A stretch of DNA of 10,695 nt from Bacillota bacterium (GTDB taxonomy: Bacteria; Bacillota; Clostridia; Lachnospirales; Lachnospiraceae), in contig JAEWPN010000014.1 of NCBI GenBank assembly GCA_023399455.1, forward strand, positions 1 to 10,695, given 5' to 3'. Under the pieces are notes generated by a model that did no database searches, had not been told where the DNA came from, and worked only from the letters and a program-made list of their open reading frames with translations. Numbering within the stretch: position 1 is the stretch's first letter; each line of letters opens with the position of its first letter. Below are positions 1-6,576 of the stretch, piece by piece. The position numbers and the translations under genes are program-made.

Positions 1-50
1 CGTTAACAAAAAACGCATATTTTCATCACAAAAAGAACACAATTCCCGAA

Positions 51-93
51 TATACTGAGTTCAAAGATTAAGGAAAGGAAAGAGGGAATTGTT
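51..93 (+). promoter_or_regulatory. Possible -10 box and ribosome binding site of the htrA-like gene
   Basis: TATACT at 51-56 resembles a sigma-A -10 box (5 of 6 consensus bases), but no good -35 hexamer lies 16-18 bases upstream, so the promoter may need an activator or may lie elsewhere. An AGAGG at 81-85 inside a purine-rich stretch sits 8 bases before the ATG at 94 and supports that start. The octamer CGAATATA at 48-55 overlaps the -10 box and recurs, with its inverted partner, in front of the clpX-like gene. Confidence 0.4.
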
Positions 94-1617
94 ATGTATG
101 AGAATAATTATCCGAATGATTACGAAAACAAAAATGTAGTTGATGGTACGGCAAGAGACGTTTCATCCGGCAACGGCAATTTCAGCGGACAGAGCACAGG
201 TTATAATAATGCAAATACTTCCGGTTATGGTAACGGCAGCTATCGTTATGGCAATAACTATAATTATATGGAGAACGCTTATCGTCAGGGAAATGGCGCA
301 GGAGACGGCGGAAATCATCAGCCGGGGAAAGAGAAGAAAGAAAAGAAGGGCGGCTATCTGAAGAAGGCGGCAGCAGCCATAGGACTCGGATTGTTTTTCG
401 GAGTTTGTGCAGGACTCGGTTTCTTCGCAGTGGAATCCACCACGGGAGCGCTTACCAGATCTACGGTAACGGCGGCATCAGAAACAGTGGAATCGGCGAA
501 AGATACCGCGAATGCCATTGCTGAGACGGCAAAAAGCATCGATACTACCGAGCCCGCGACAGCCATAGTTACTGATGTCAGCGATGTGGCAAAGAATGTT
601 ATGCCGGCAATCGTTTCCATTAACAATACTTATACGGAGACGATGACTACCTTTTTTGGTCAGTCCATGCAGAGTGAAGCTACGGCAGCAGGTTCAGGAA
701 TTATTGTGGGCGAAAGCGATACGGAGCTTCTTATCGTATCCAACTATCATGTAGTAGAAGGCGCAGATACGCTGAATGTACAGTTCGCCGACGAATCGGA
801 AGCGGAAGCTCAGATAAAAGGAACTGACGCAGATATGGACCTGGCGGTCATTGCAGTGCCTTTGGAAAGCCTTAGTGCAACCACAAAGGATGCCATTGCA
901 GTTGCAGCTCTTGGCGATTCCGACAGCCTTATTGTAGGAGAACCGGCAATAGCTATCGGCAATGCTTTGGGCTATGGTCAATCCGTAACGGTAGGTGTGA
1001 TCAGTGCTGTGAACAGAGTTATCGATTTATCCAGTCCGAGCAGCAGCCCTTCCGAGTCGGACACTACCTTTATACAGACCGATGCAGCTATCAATCCAGG
1101 TAATTCAGGCGGAGCTCTGCTCAATCTGAAAGGAGAGGTGATCGGGATTAACTCTAATAAAATCGGTGGAGATGCAATAGAAGGCATGGGTTATGCAATT
1201 CCCATTTCAGCTGCCAAACCGATTATTGAAGATTTGATGTTAAAAGAGACGAGAACAAAAGTAACGGAAGAAAATAAGGGTTATCTTGGGCTCTCTCCTC
1301 TTACTGTAGTGGATGAAATGGCACAGACTTACGGTATGCCTAAGGGCGTATATGTATCTCAGGTATATGAAGGAACTGCAGCAGAAACGGCAGGGATTAA
1401 GAAAGGCAATATCATCACGGAATTCGACGGTAATAAAGTGACCACAGCGGAAGACCTCTTGAGTGTTATGGAATATTATTCCGCAGGCGATACCATTGAT
1501 GTAACGATTATGCAGGGCAGTCCCACCGGCTGGGAAAGTAAGACAGTCACCGTAACTCTGGGTGAAAAGTATGCAGCCTATGATACAAATAGTAATGATA
1601 CAAGCGATAATGAATAA
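94..1617 (+). CDS. Membrane-anchored HtrA/DegP-type serine protease with PDZ domain
   Basis: This is a trypsin-like serine protease of the HtrA (DegP/DegQ) family, which degrades misfolded or damaged proteins at the outer face of the membrane. It has 507 residues. Residues 1-87 are a polar N-terminal region rich in Gly, Asn and Tyr, ending in a Lys-rich patch (79-91). A single hydrophobic segment at about 92-113 should anchor it with the N-terminus inside. After an Ala/Thr/Ser-rich linker the protease domain carries the full triad: His219 in SNYHVVEGAD, Asp249 in DADMDLAV and Ser338 in NPGNSGGAL. A single PDZ domain occupies about 396-490 and would bind C-termini or exposed peptides. The order of TM anchor, protease and one PDZ domain matches Gram-positive HtrA/YkdA-type proteins. 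The long Tyr/Asn/Gly head is the variable part. The gene stands alone, with its own terminator. The family call is secure; the particular paralogue is not. Confidence 0.95.
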   Translation: MYENNYPNDYENKNVVDGTARDVSSGNGNFSGQSTGYNNANTSGYGNGSYRYGNNYNYMENAYRQGNGAGDGGNHQPGKEKKEKKGGYLKKAAAAIGLGLFFGVCAGLGFFAVESTTGALTRSTVTAASETVESAKDTANAIAETAKSIDTTEPATAIVTDVSDVAKNVMPAIVSINNTYTETMTTFFGQSMQSEATAAGSGIIVGESDTELLIVSNYHVVEGADTLNVQFADESEAEAQIKGTDADMDLAVIAVPLESLSATTKDAIAVAALGDSDSLIVGEPAIAIGNALGYGQSVTVGVISAVNRVIDLSSPSSSPSESDTTFIQTDAAINPGNSGGALLNLKGEVIGINSNKIGGDAIEGMGYAIPISAAKPIIEDLMLKETRTKVTEENKGYLGLSPLTVVDEMAQTYGMPKGVYVSQVYEGTAAETAGIKKGNIITEFDGNKVTTAEDLLSVMEYYSAGDTIDVTIMQGSPTGWESKTVTVTLGEKYAAYDTNSNDTSDNE

Positions 1618-1627
1618 ATAGTGGATG

Positions 1628-1657
1628 AAGCGGTTATTTTAAAATAACCGCTTTTTT
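1628..1657 (+). terminator. Rho-independent terminator after the htrA-like gene
   Basis: A perfect palindrome at 1628-1653 (arms AAGCGGTTATTTT and AAAATAACCGCTT) can fold into a hairpin with a small TTAA loop. It is followed by, and partly merges into, a run of six T at 1652-1657. It starts 10 bases after the stop codon. The hairpin should separate this gene from the clpX-like gene downstream. Confidence 0.9.
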
Positions 1658-1704
1658 CTAATAAATTTATAAAATAACTAACGGGCAATTTAGAAAATGT
1701 TAAC

Positions 1705-1733
1705 TTGTGCAACATTTATGGATGCCGTATAAT
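1705..1733 (+). promoter_or_regulatory. Sigma-A-type promoter of the clpX-like operon
   Basis: TTGTGC (1705-1710) and a perfect TATAAT (1728-1733) are separated by 17 bases, the ideal spacing. Transcription would start near 1740, leaving a leader of about 75 bases before the ATG at 1815. The -35 half matches consensus in only three positions and overlaps a TGTT-N9-AACA element (1699-1715), which could be a regulator site; that part is speculative. Confidence 0.7.
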
Positions 1734-1755
1734 GAAAATCAGTAAATTCAATATG

Positions 1756-1777
1756 CGAATATAGTATATTATATTCG
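1756..1777 (+). repeat. Inverted repeat in the clpX-like gene leader
   Basis: CGAATATA (1756-1763) and TATATTCG (1770-1777) are perfect 8-base inverted arms around a 6-base GTATAT spacer. The element lies downstream of the predicted promoter and about 40 bases before the start codon. It is too AT-rich and lacks the T-run needed for a terminator, so a dimeric repressor operator or a weak leader hairpin is more likely. The sequence matches neither CIRCE nor a CtsR heptad as I know them. Confidence 0.5.
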
Positions 1778-1814
1778 TGCTGATAAATGAAGTACAAGGA
1801 GCGAAGGAAATAAA

Positions 1815-3383
1815 ATGAGCGATTTTGATAATAAAGGTTATGAGGAAGAAGTAAAAGCATTTTCTAATGAAGATCCGGAAGAAAATATTGAAAAGAATGA
1901 TTCCGAAAAGGCAAATGACAGTGCTTTGGAGGAAATGAAATCAGAAGAGAAAAAGTCTGAGGAGAAAAAGGAAAGCGAATATGAGGATGTCTGCTTTATC
2001 TGCCGCAGACCGGAGAGCAAGACGGGCAAGATGTTCAAACTTCCTAACAACATATCCGTATGCAACGACTGTATGCACAAGACCATGGACACGGTCAGCC
2101 AGTTCGATTATCAGGGCATGCTGAATAATACCAATTTAAACGGAGATTTGGACAAACTAAACAAAGGAAAAGGAATCCCTAACATCAGTTTTGTAAATCT
2201 GGCAGATCTGCAGGGGGACGGCGGCATTCCCAACAAGCAGAAGCTGAAAAAGAAGAAGCCAAGGGAAGTGGTAGAGCCGGTACTTGATATTAAGAATATT
2301 CCTGCGCCTCATAAGATAAAGGCGCAGCTTGACGAATACGTGGTAGGGCAGGAGAAGGCGAAGAAGATTATTTCCGTTGCGGTATACAACCATTACAAGC
2401 GCGTTTTTACGGGTACGATGGATGAAATAGAAATAGAGAAATCCAACATTCTTATGCTGGGGCCTACGGGAAGCGGCAAGACATACCTCGTTAAGACTTT
2501 AGCGAGACTTCTGGATGTGCCGTTAGCGATAACAGACGCTACTTCGCTTACAGAAGCCGGCTATATCGGAGATGATATCGAAAGTGTAGTATCCAAGCTG
2601 CTTGCGGCGGCGGACAACGATGTGGAGAGGGCCGAGCGAGGTATTATATTCATCGATGAGATCGATAAGATAGCCAAGAAGAAAAATACCACCTCCAGAG
2701 ACGTTAGCGGAGAGTCGGTGCAGCAGGGAATGCTGAAGCTGTTAGAAGGAGCGGAAGTAGAGGTGCCGGTAGGAGCTAACAGCAAGAACGCTATGGTTCC
2801 CCTTACTACGATGAATACCAAGAACATTCTGTTCATATGCGGAGGTGCTTTCCCCGATTTGGAGGAAATCATAAAGCAGCGTCTGAACAAAAGAACCTCT
2901 ATCGGATATACAGCAGAACTTAAGGATAAATACGACAAGGACAAGAATATTTTGAGCAAGGTAGCGGTGGAGGATATCAAGAAATTCGGTATGATTCCTG
3001 AATTCATCGGACGTCTGCCGATTATCTGCACCTTGGAGGGCTTGTCCAAGGAGATGCTCGTTAAAATCCTTAAAGAGCCCAAAAATGCCATTCTCAAGCA
3101 GTATCAAAAGCTGCTGGAGCTGGATGAGGTGAAACTGGAATTCGACGAGGGAGCGTTGGAGGCGATTGCGGAAAAGGCTATGGAAAAGGATACCGGAGCC
3201 AGAGCACTTCGCGCTATTATCGAAGATTTCATGTTAGACATCATGTATGAGATTCCCAAAGACGATAATATCGGAAGGGTAACGATTACAAGGGAATATG
3301 TAGAAAATACCGGAGGGCCGATTATCGATATCCGCAGCAATTCTCTTGAACTGCCGGATAATCTTAACGTAATTGAGCAGTAG
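1815..3383 (+). CDS. clpX: ClpX-type AAA+ unfoldase, divergent paralogue
   Basis: ClpX unfolds protein substrates with ATP and feeds them into the ClpP peptidase. The protein has 522 residues, against about 420 for ordinary ClpX. Residues 1-58 are a highly acidic, Lys/Glu-rich extension with a SEEKK repeat at 43-52. A C4 zinc finger follows (Cys60, 63, 83, 86; CX2C-X19-CX2C), then a long charged linker. The AAA+ module has Walker A GPTGSGKT (216-223), pore loop GYIG (249-252), Walker B IIFIDEID (277-284), the arginine finger in PEFIGRLP (Arg400) and sensor 2 GAR (461-463). The ClpP-docking tripeptide is IGY (363-365) where the usual one is IGF. The substrate-contacting RKH of E. coli ClpX aligns without gaps to SKN (323-325). 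All ATPase parts look intact, so it should be active, but substrate choice probably differs. The start is supported by GAAGGA at 1803-1808. I read it as a second ClpX, because tig and clpP are not adjacent. Confidence 0.9.
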   Translation: MSDFDNKGYEEEVKAFSNEDPEENIEKNDSEKANDSALEEMKSEEKKSEEKKESEYEDVCFICRRPESKTGKMFKLPNNISVCNDCMHKTMDTVSQFDYQGMLNNTNLNGDLDKLNKGKGIPNISFVNLADLQGDGGIPNKQKLKKKKPREVVEPVLDIKNIPAPHKIKAQLDEYVVGQEKAKKIISVAVYNHYKRVFTGTMDEIEIEKSNILMLGPTGSGKTYLVKTLARLLDVPLAITDATSLTEAGYIGDDIESVVSKLLAAADNDVERAERGIIFIDEIDKIAKKKNTTSRDVSGESVQQGMLKLLEGAEVEVPVGANSKNAMVPLTTMNTKNILFICGGAFPDLEEIIKQRLNKRTSIGYTAELKDKYDKDKNILSKVAVEDIKKFGMIPEFIGRLPIICTLEGLSKEMLVKILKEPKNAILKQYQKLLELDEVKLEFDEGALEAIAEKAMEKDTGARALRAIIEDFMLDIMYEIPKDDNIGRVTITREYVENTGGPIIDIRSNSLELPDNLNVIEQ

Positions 3384-3393
3384 GTCATATAAT
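3364..3393 (+). promoter_or_regulatory. Possible internal promoter before the S8 protease gene
   Basis: TTAACG (3364-3369, 4 of 6 consensus bases) and a perfect TATAAT (3388-3393) are 18 bases apart, spanning the end of the clpX-like gene. A start near 3400 would leave a leader of only about 20 bases. This could let the S8 protease and lspA be expressed apart from clpX. The region is AT-rich, so a chance match is possible. Confidence 0.35.
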
Positions 3394-3418
3394 AGTAAAA
3401 AATGAAGAGTAAATATAT

Positions 3419-5143
3419 ATGGCCTGCAGAGAACAGATGCTGTCTAATGATTATATGGAAATCCTGTTGGATTATACATCGCCTTATATAGATGAAATCT
3501 ATCCCGAACATTGCATAGAATTAATCGATGATGTGTTCGCTGTAGTTCTCGTGAACAGAAACCTGCTCCCGCCTATCAGTATATCTACCTTTACCTATAC
3601 CGCAATTCCGAAGCTATACGGACTTATGCAGGAGAACGCTACTCCGGAGCAGAGTAATTTCGACCCCTTGAGCTTAATCCGAACGGGAATTCTGCAAGTG
3701 CAGCGACCGCCTCTGTCCCTGACCGGGAGAGGCGTGATCATTGGTTTTATAGATACCGGGATACAATATGATCTGCAGGTGTTCCGCAGAGAAGACGGCA
3801 CTTCCAGGATTCTGGCGATATGGGATCAGACGATTCAGGATGGCACTCCGCCCGAGGGTTTTTCCTACGGCACGTTGTATACCAACGAGCAGATAAACGA
3901 AGCGCTGCAAAGCGACGATCCGCTTTCCATAGTACCCACCACGGATACAATAGGGCATGGAAGCGCGATGGCCAGTGTTGCGGCGGGGAGCAGTATCAAC
4001 TTCGGACTTACTTTTCTGGGTGCCGCACCGGACGCGGATATTGTAGTGGTAAAGTGCAGGGAGGCGAAGCAATACCTGCGCGATTATTATTTTATACCGG
4101 AGGGAGTTCCTGCCTATTCCGGAACAGATATCGCGTTGGGGGTGAAGTACCTGGATAGTTTCGCTATAGCGGGAATACGGCCGGTGGTAATGTGCATCGG
4201 TATGGGCTCGAATATGGGCGATCATGCGGGGAACTCTCTTTTACCCAGATACCTGAGCCGTATAGCGGAAAAAAGAAGCCGTGCGGTCGTCGTGTGCGGC
4301 GGCAACGAGGGCAATGCGGAACATCATTATGGAAGTTCTATTACCATGAGCTCACGGCTGGTGACGGAAGTGGTGGAAGTGCGTGTGGACGCTCAGGAAG
4401 CCGGTTTTGTGATGGAGCTGTGGGGCAGCCCCCCTAATCTGTTCAGTGTGGCGATCCGCTCTCCCGGCGGAGAGGTAATTCCTGCCATCGACTTCAGGAG
4501 CAGAACGACACGAAGTTTTTCCTTTATATATGAAAGAACCAAGGTAACGGTGGATCATCTTCTGGTGGAGTTAGGAACGGGGGATGAAGTGGTAGTATTC
4601 CGTTTTGAAGAGCCAACGCCGGGAGTATGGACCTTTAATATCGTCATAGAGGGGGACAGCGACTACTCGGATATTAACATGTGGCTTCCGATCACACAAT
4701 TTTTGAGTGGAAATACTCAGTTCCTTCGCTCAACGCCTTATACGACACTCACGGAGCCGTCTTTGGCAAATAATGTAATCACACCCTCCACCTATGACGA
4801 CAGCAACGACAGTTTTTATATAAACTCGGGAAGAGGATTTGCGAGGGGCAGGGAAGCTAAGCCCGATTTCGCCGCTCCTGGAGTCAATGTCTCCACGGTG
4901 TTCGGAGACCGGACCGGTTCCAGCATGTCGGCAGCCATTACGTCAGGTGCATCTGCGCAGTTCATGCAGTGGGCGGTAGTGGAGGGCAATGAACCGCTGG
5001 TCCAGTCCATTCAGTTGAAAACATATTTCACGAGAGGAGCGAGAAGGGATATGGAGGTTCTTTATCCCAGCCGTTCGTGGGGGTACGGGCAGTTGGATAT
5101 CGAGCGCACCTTTAGGATCATCGCCGGAACAGTAGGAGGATAA
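3419..5143 (+). CDS. Subtilisin-family (S8) serine protease, clostridial Csp-like
   Basis: This is a subtilase of 574 residues with a complete catalytic set: Asp112 in IGFIDTGI, His180 in IGHGSAMASV, oxyanion Asn296 in CGGNEGNAEHH and Ser502 in GSSMSAA. Residues 1-95 resemble the short prodomain of the clostridial CspA/B/C group, including an IPKLYGL stretch (63-69). About 200 residues separate Asn296 from Ser502, more than in classical subtilisin, and the stretch from about 315 to 440 is beta-rich; this fits the jelly-roll domain inserted at this place in CspB. There is no signal peptide or membrane segment, so the enzyme probably works inside the cell or in the forming spore. Csp proteases activate the spore cortex hydrolase in some clostridia, but this family has many members and the substrate here is unknown. 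The Shine-Dalgarno is weak (AAGAG at about 3405); a second in-frame ATG at 3437 is possible. It lies 35 bases after the clpX-like gene and 3 bases before lspA. Confidence 0.9.
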   Translation: MACREQMLSNDYMEILLDYTSPYIDEIYPEHCIELIDDVFAVVLVNRNLLPPISISTFTYTAIPKLYGLMQENATPEQSNFDPLSLIRTGILQVQRPPLSLTGRGVIIGFIDTGIQYDLQVFRREDGTSRILAIWDQTIQDGTPPEGFSYGTLYTNEQINEALQSDDPLSIVPTTDTIGHGSAMASVAAGSSINFGLTFLGAAPDADIVVVKCREAKQYLRDYYFIPEGVPAYSGTDIALGVKYLDSFAIAGIRPVVMCIGMGSNMGDHAGNSLLPRYLSRIAEKRSRAVVVCGGNEGNAEHHYGSSITMSSRLVTEVVEVRVDAQEAGFVMELWGSPPNLFSVAIRSPGGEVIPAIDFRSRTTRSFSFIYERTKVTVDHLLVELGTGDEVVVFRFEEPTPGVWTFNIVIEGDSDYSDINMWLPITQFLSGNTQFLRSTPYTTLTEPSLANNVITPSTYDDSNDSFYINSGRGFARGREAKPDFAAPGVNVSTVFGDRTGSSMSAAITSGASAQFMQWAVVEGNEPLVQSIQLKTYFTRGARRDMEVLYPSRSWGYGQLDIERTFRIIAGTVGG

Positions 5144-5146
5144 AAT

Positions 5147-5608
5147 TTGAATTATATCGGGATAACAGCAGCAATCTTTGGTGCGGACTTCTTTATAAAA
5201 AATCATATGGAGAGGACCCTCGAGGGGGGGAAAGAAGTAGAGAAGGCGAAAGGTTTTGTGCGGCTTCGCAAGCATCATAATAAAGGAGCTTTTCTTAATG
5301 CAGGTCAGGAAAAAAGGCCGGTGGTAGCGTTCGTTTCGCTGGCACTCACCTTAATTCTTACCGTGTTCTTTATTATGACGCTTGGAACGAAAGGGAACAC
5401 CGCTCTGAAGATGGGGTTGTCCCTTTTGCTGGGAGGAGCATTCAGCAATACGTATGATAGGCTGAAGCGTGGATATGTTGTGGATTATCTGAGCTTTCAT
5501 GTGAAATGGAAATGGTTCAGCAATATTATTTTTAACATATCGGATTTTTGTATCATCATAGGAGCCTTTGTTACAGCTCTATCTATGGGAAATGATAAAA
5601 ATACTTAA
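5147..5608 (+). CDS. lspA: Signal peptidase II (lipoprotein signal peptidase), LspA family
   Basis: LspA is the membrane aspartyl peptidase that removes signal peptides from lipid-modified prolipoproteins. The 153-residue length is normal. Family motifs are present in order: ADFFIK near the N-terminus (Asp14, Lys18); HNKGAFLN (Asn45); GGAFSNTYDRLKRGYVVDYL with catalytic Asp104 and Arg105; and FNISD with catalytic Asp133. Hydrophobic segments at about 3-17, 58-77, 84-99 and 126-147 fit the four-helix fold. One small departure is Ser100 where GGAxGN is usual. The start is TTG at 5147, chosen because AGGAGG at 5134-5139 sits 7 bases upstream and overlaps the end of the S8 gene, which suggests translational coupling. 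The charged stretch EGGKEVEKAKGFVRLRKHH (26-44) before the Asn45 motif is more basic than I would expect. It could be a second LspA rather than the main one. It is the last gene of the operon. Confidence 0.88.
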   Translation: MNYIGITAAIFGADFFIKNHMERTLEGGKEVEKAKGFVRLRKHHNKGAFLNAGQEKRPVVAFVSLALTLILTVFFIMTLGTKGNTALKMGLSLLLGGAFSNTYDRLKRGYVVDYLSFHVKWKWFSNIIFNISDFCIIIGAFVTALSMGNDKNT

Positions 5609-5614
5609 AAGCCT

Positions 5615-5655
5615 GGCAATGTGAAGACGGGAAAATCTTCACATTGCCGTTTTTT
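5615..5655 (+). terminator. Strong terminator between the convergent lspA and araC-type genes
   Basis: A perfect 13-base-pair stem (GGCAATGTGAAGA at 5615-5627 with TCTTCACATTGCC at 5636-5648) encloses an 8-base loop and is followed by GTTTTTT (5649-5655). The T-run reaches into the stop codon of the minus-strand regulator at 5654-5656. Read from the other strand, the same stem is followed by a short CTTTT, so it may also slow transcription from the regulator side, but it is built for the plus strand. Confidence 0.93.
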
Positions 5656-6460
5656 AATTCTGCCCCCTATCCGAATCAAATCTGTTTGCACTTTTTCGAT
5701 ATTTGGATGGAGTAATTCCCATTTGTTTTTTGAACTGACGGTAGAAGTGTACTTCGTTTGTATAACCACAGACTTCTGCAATCTGTTCCAGTGTCAGATC
5801 GGTGGTTGTCATGATATATTTGGCATAGTCAATACGCAGCCGTATGAGGTCTTGCTGGAAAGATATACCGAAAAAATCGCGATATAAATGTTGAAAATAG
5901 GATTCACTTACCCCCATTTTATGAGCATGTTCGTGGATATTGTGGTCTCCCGAGGCAGTATGCTGCAGTTCCAGGCGCAATAGCTGTAATTGTTCCTGAA
6001 AGTGATTAAAAGGTTTTAAGCTGTCTTTAGTAGTGTACGCGGCTGTCAGATGATTGATGAGAACAGCGAACACGGCCTCTGCGTTCTGATTGGAAAAGGC
6101 GGGATGACCATAAGATTTCTCCCATAGAATCTGACGAATAAAAGATGTAAACATTTCCGTATTCCCGATGGGGAAAGGCTCATTGGTGGAAAGGCCGTGC
6201 TTCTGGAAAAAAGAGGTGTCGTCCAAATTGAAATGCAGCCAATCATCCATGTATTCCCCTTTTGGATTCCCATAGAAATAAGGCGTGTGAGGAGAAAGAA
6301 TAAGAGCATGGCCAGGTGAAACATCATGATGCCTGCCGTTTATCTGGAATTCTCCGGAGGTTCGGATTACCAGTATAACATAATTGGTCAGACCTTCCGG
6401 ACGCGACATTCTATAACTGCTGGGGTGCCTTGTACCGCAGCCTCCTTTGATTATCTCCAT
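5654..6460 (-). CDS. AraC-family transcriptional regulator
   Basis: This 268-residue DNA-binding regulator probably senses a sugar and controls the divergent GH88/DUF2264 genes. Residues about 15-80 form a cupin-like sensor (pattern PGHALILSPHTPYFYG, 49-64), the usual AraC ligand pocket. The C-terminal 100 residues hold the two helix-turn-helix motifs: MGVSESYFQHLYRDFFG (182-198) and TLEQIAEVCGYTNEVHFYRQFKK (223-245), with the closing GITPSKYRK (248-256) typical of the family. The ATG at 6458-6460 is supported by AAGGAG (plus-strand 6469-6474) 8 bases upstream. Its own promoter matches sigma-A consensus exactly, so it is likely expressed at all times and switched by ligand. AraC members next to glycoside hydrolases are usually activators; that role is inferred, as is the ligand (a uronic-acid sugar). 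Confidence 0.93.
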   Translation of the reverse strand: MEIIKGGCGTRHPSSYRMSRPEGLTNYVILVIRTSGEFQINGRHHDVSPGHALILSPHTPYFYGNPKGEYMDDWLHFNLDDTSFFQKHGLSTNEPFPIGNTEMFTSFIRQILWEKSYGHPAFSNQNAEAVFAVLINHLTAAYTTKDSLKPFNHFQEQLQLLRLELQHTASGDHNIHEHAHKMGVSESYFQHLYRDFFGISFQQDLIRLRIDYAKYIMTTTDLTLEQIAEVCGYTNEVHFYRQFKKQMGITPSKYRKSANRFDSDRGQN

Positions 6461-6485
6461 TGAAATCGCTCCTTAATATAGCAGG

Positions 6486-6576
6486 ATTAGTTAGTTTTTT
6501 TGTATTATAGGCAATTATGTATATGATGTCAATAGTGTAGTATTACGTTAGTAAAAATAGTCAGGAGGTATTGGGG
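6486..6576 (+). promoter_or_regulatory. Likely regulated promoter region of the GH88/DUF2264 operon
   Basis: The plus-strand genes must start transcription in this short divergent gap. The best plus-strand match is TTGTAT (6500-6505), 16 bases, TATGAT (6522-6527), which overlaps the araC promoter on the other strand. Its -35 is poor, as expected for a promoter that needs an activator. GTTAGT occurs at 6490-6495 and 6547-6552, but I cannot call it an operator. The strong AGGAGG at 6563-6568 is the ribosome site of the GH88 gene. Confidence 0.35.
6504..6532 (-). promoter_or_regulatory. Perfect sigma-A consensus promoter of the araC-type gene
   Basis: On the minus strand TTGACA (plus-strand 6527-6532) and TATAAT (6504-6509) are separated by exactly 17 bases. 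All twelve consensus positions match. Transcription would start near 6497 and give a leader of about 37 bases that contains the AAGGAG ribosome site. Such a complete match is uncommon for a regulator gene. Confidence 0.88.

Noticed and set aside
1658..1814. Looked for CIRCE, CtsR sites or a riboswitch in the gap before the clpX-like gene
   Set aside because: No CIRCE repeat, no AGTCAAA heptad and no structured conserved core were seen; only a promoter and a short AT-rich inverted repeat are supported.
2561..3097. Long minus-strand open frame (178 codons) inside the clpX-like gene
   Set aside because: It lies wholly opposite a well-supported gene, has no ribosome site and its product has a skewed, Ser/Leu-rich make-up typical of antisense shadows.
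3402..3491. Short out-of-frame ATG reading frame before and into the S8 protease gene, considered as a leader peptide
   Set aside because: It has no ribosome site and overlaps the gene start out of frame; nothing suggests it is translated.
3674..4225. Minus-strand open frame of 183 codons opposite the S8 protease gene
   Set aside because: The S8 motifs on the plus strand are complete, and the antisense product shows no recognisable domain.
5621..5887. Plus-strand open frame overlapping the terminator and the end of the araC-type gene
   Set aside because: It starts inside the terminator hairpin and runs antisense to the second helix-turn-helix of the regulator, so it is not a believable gene.
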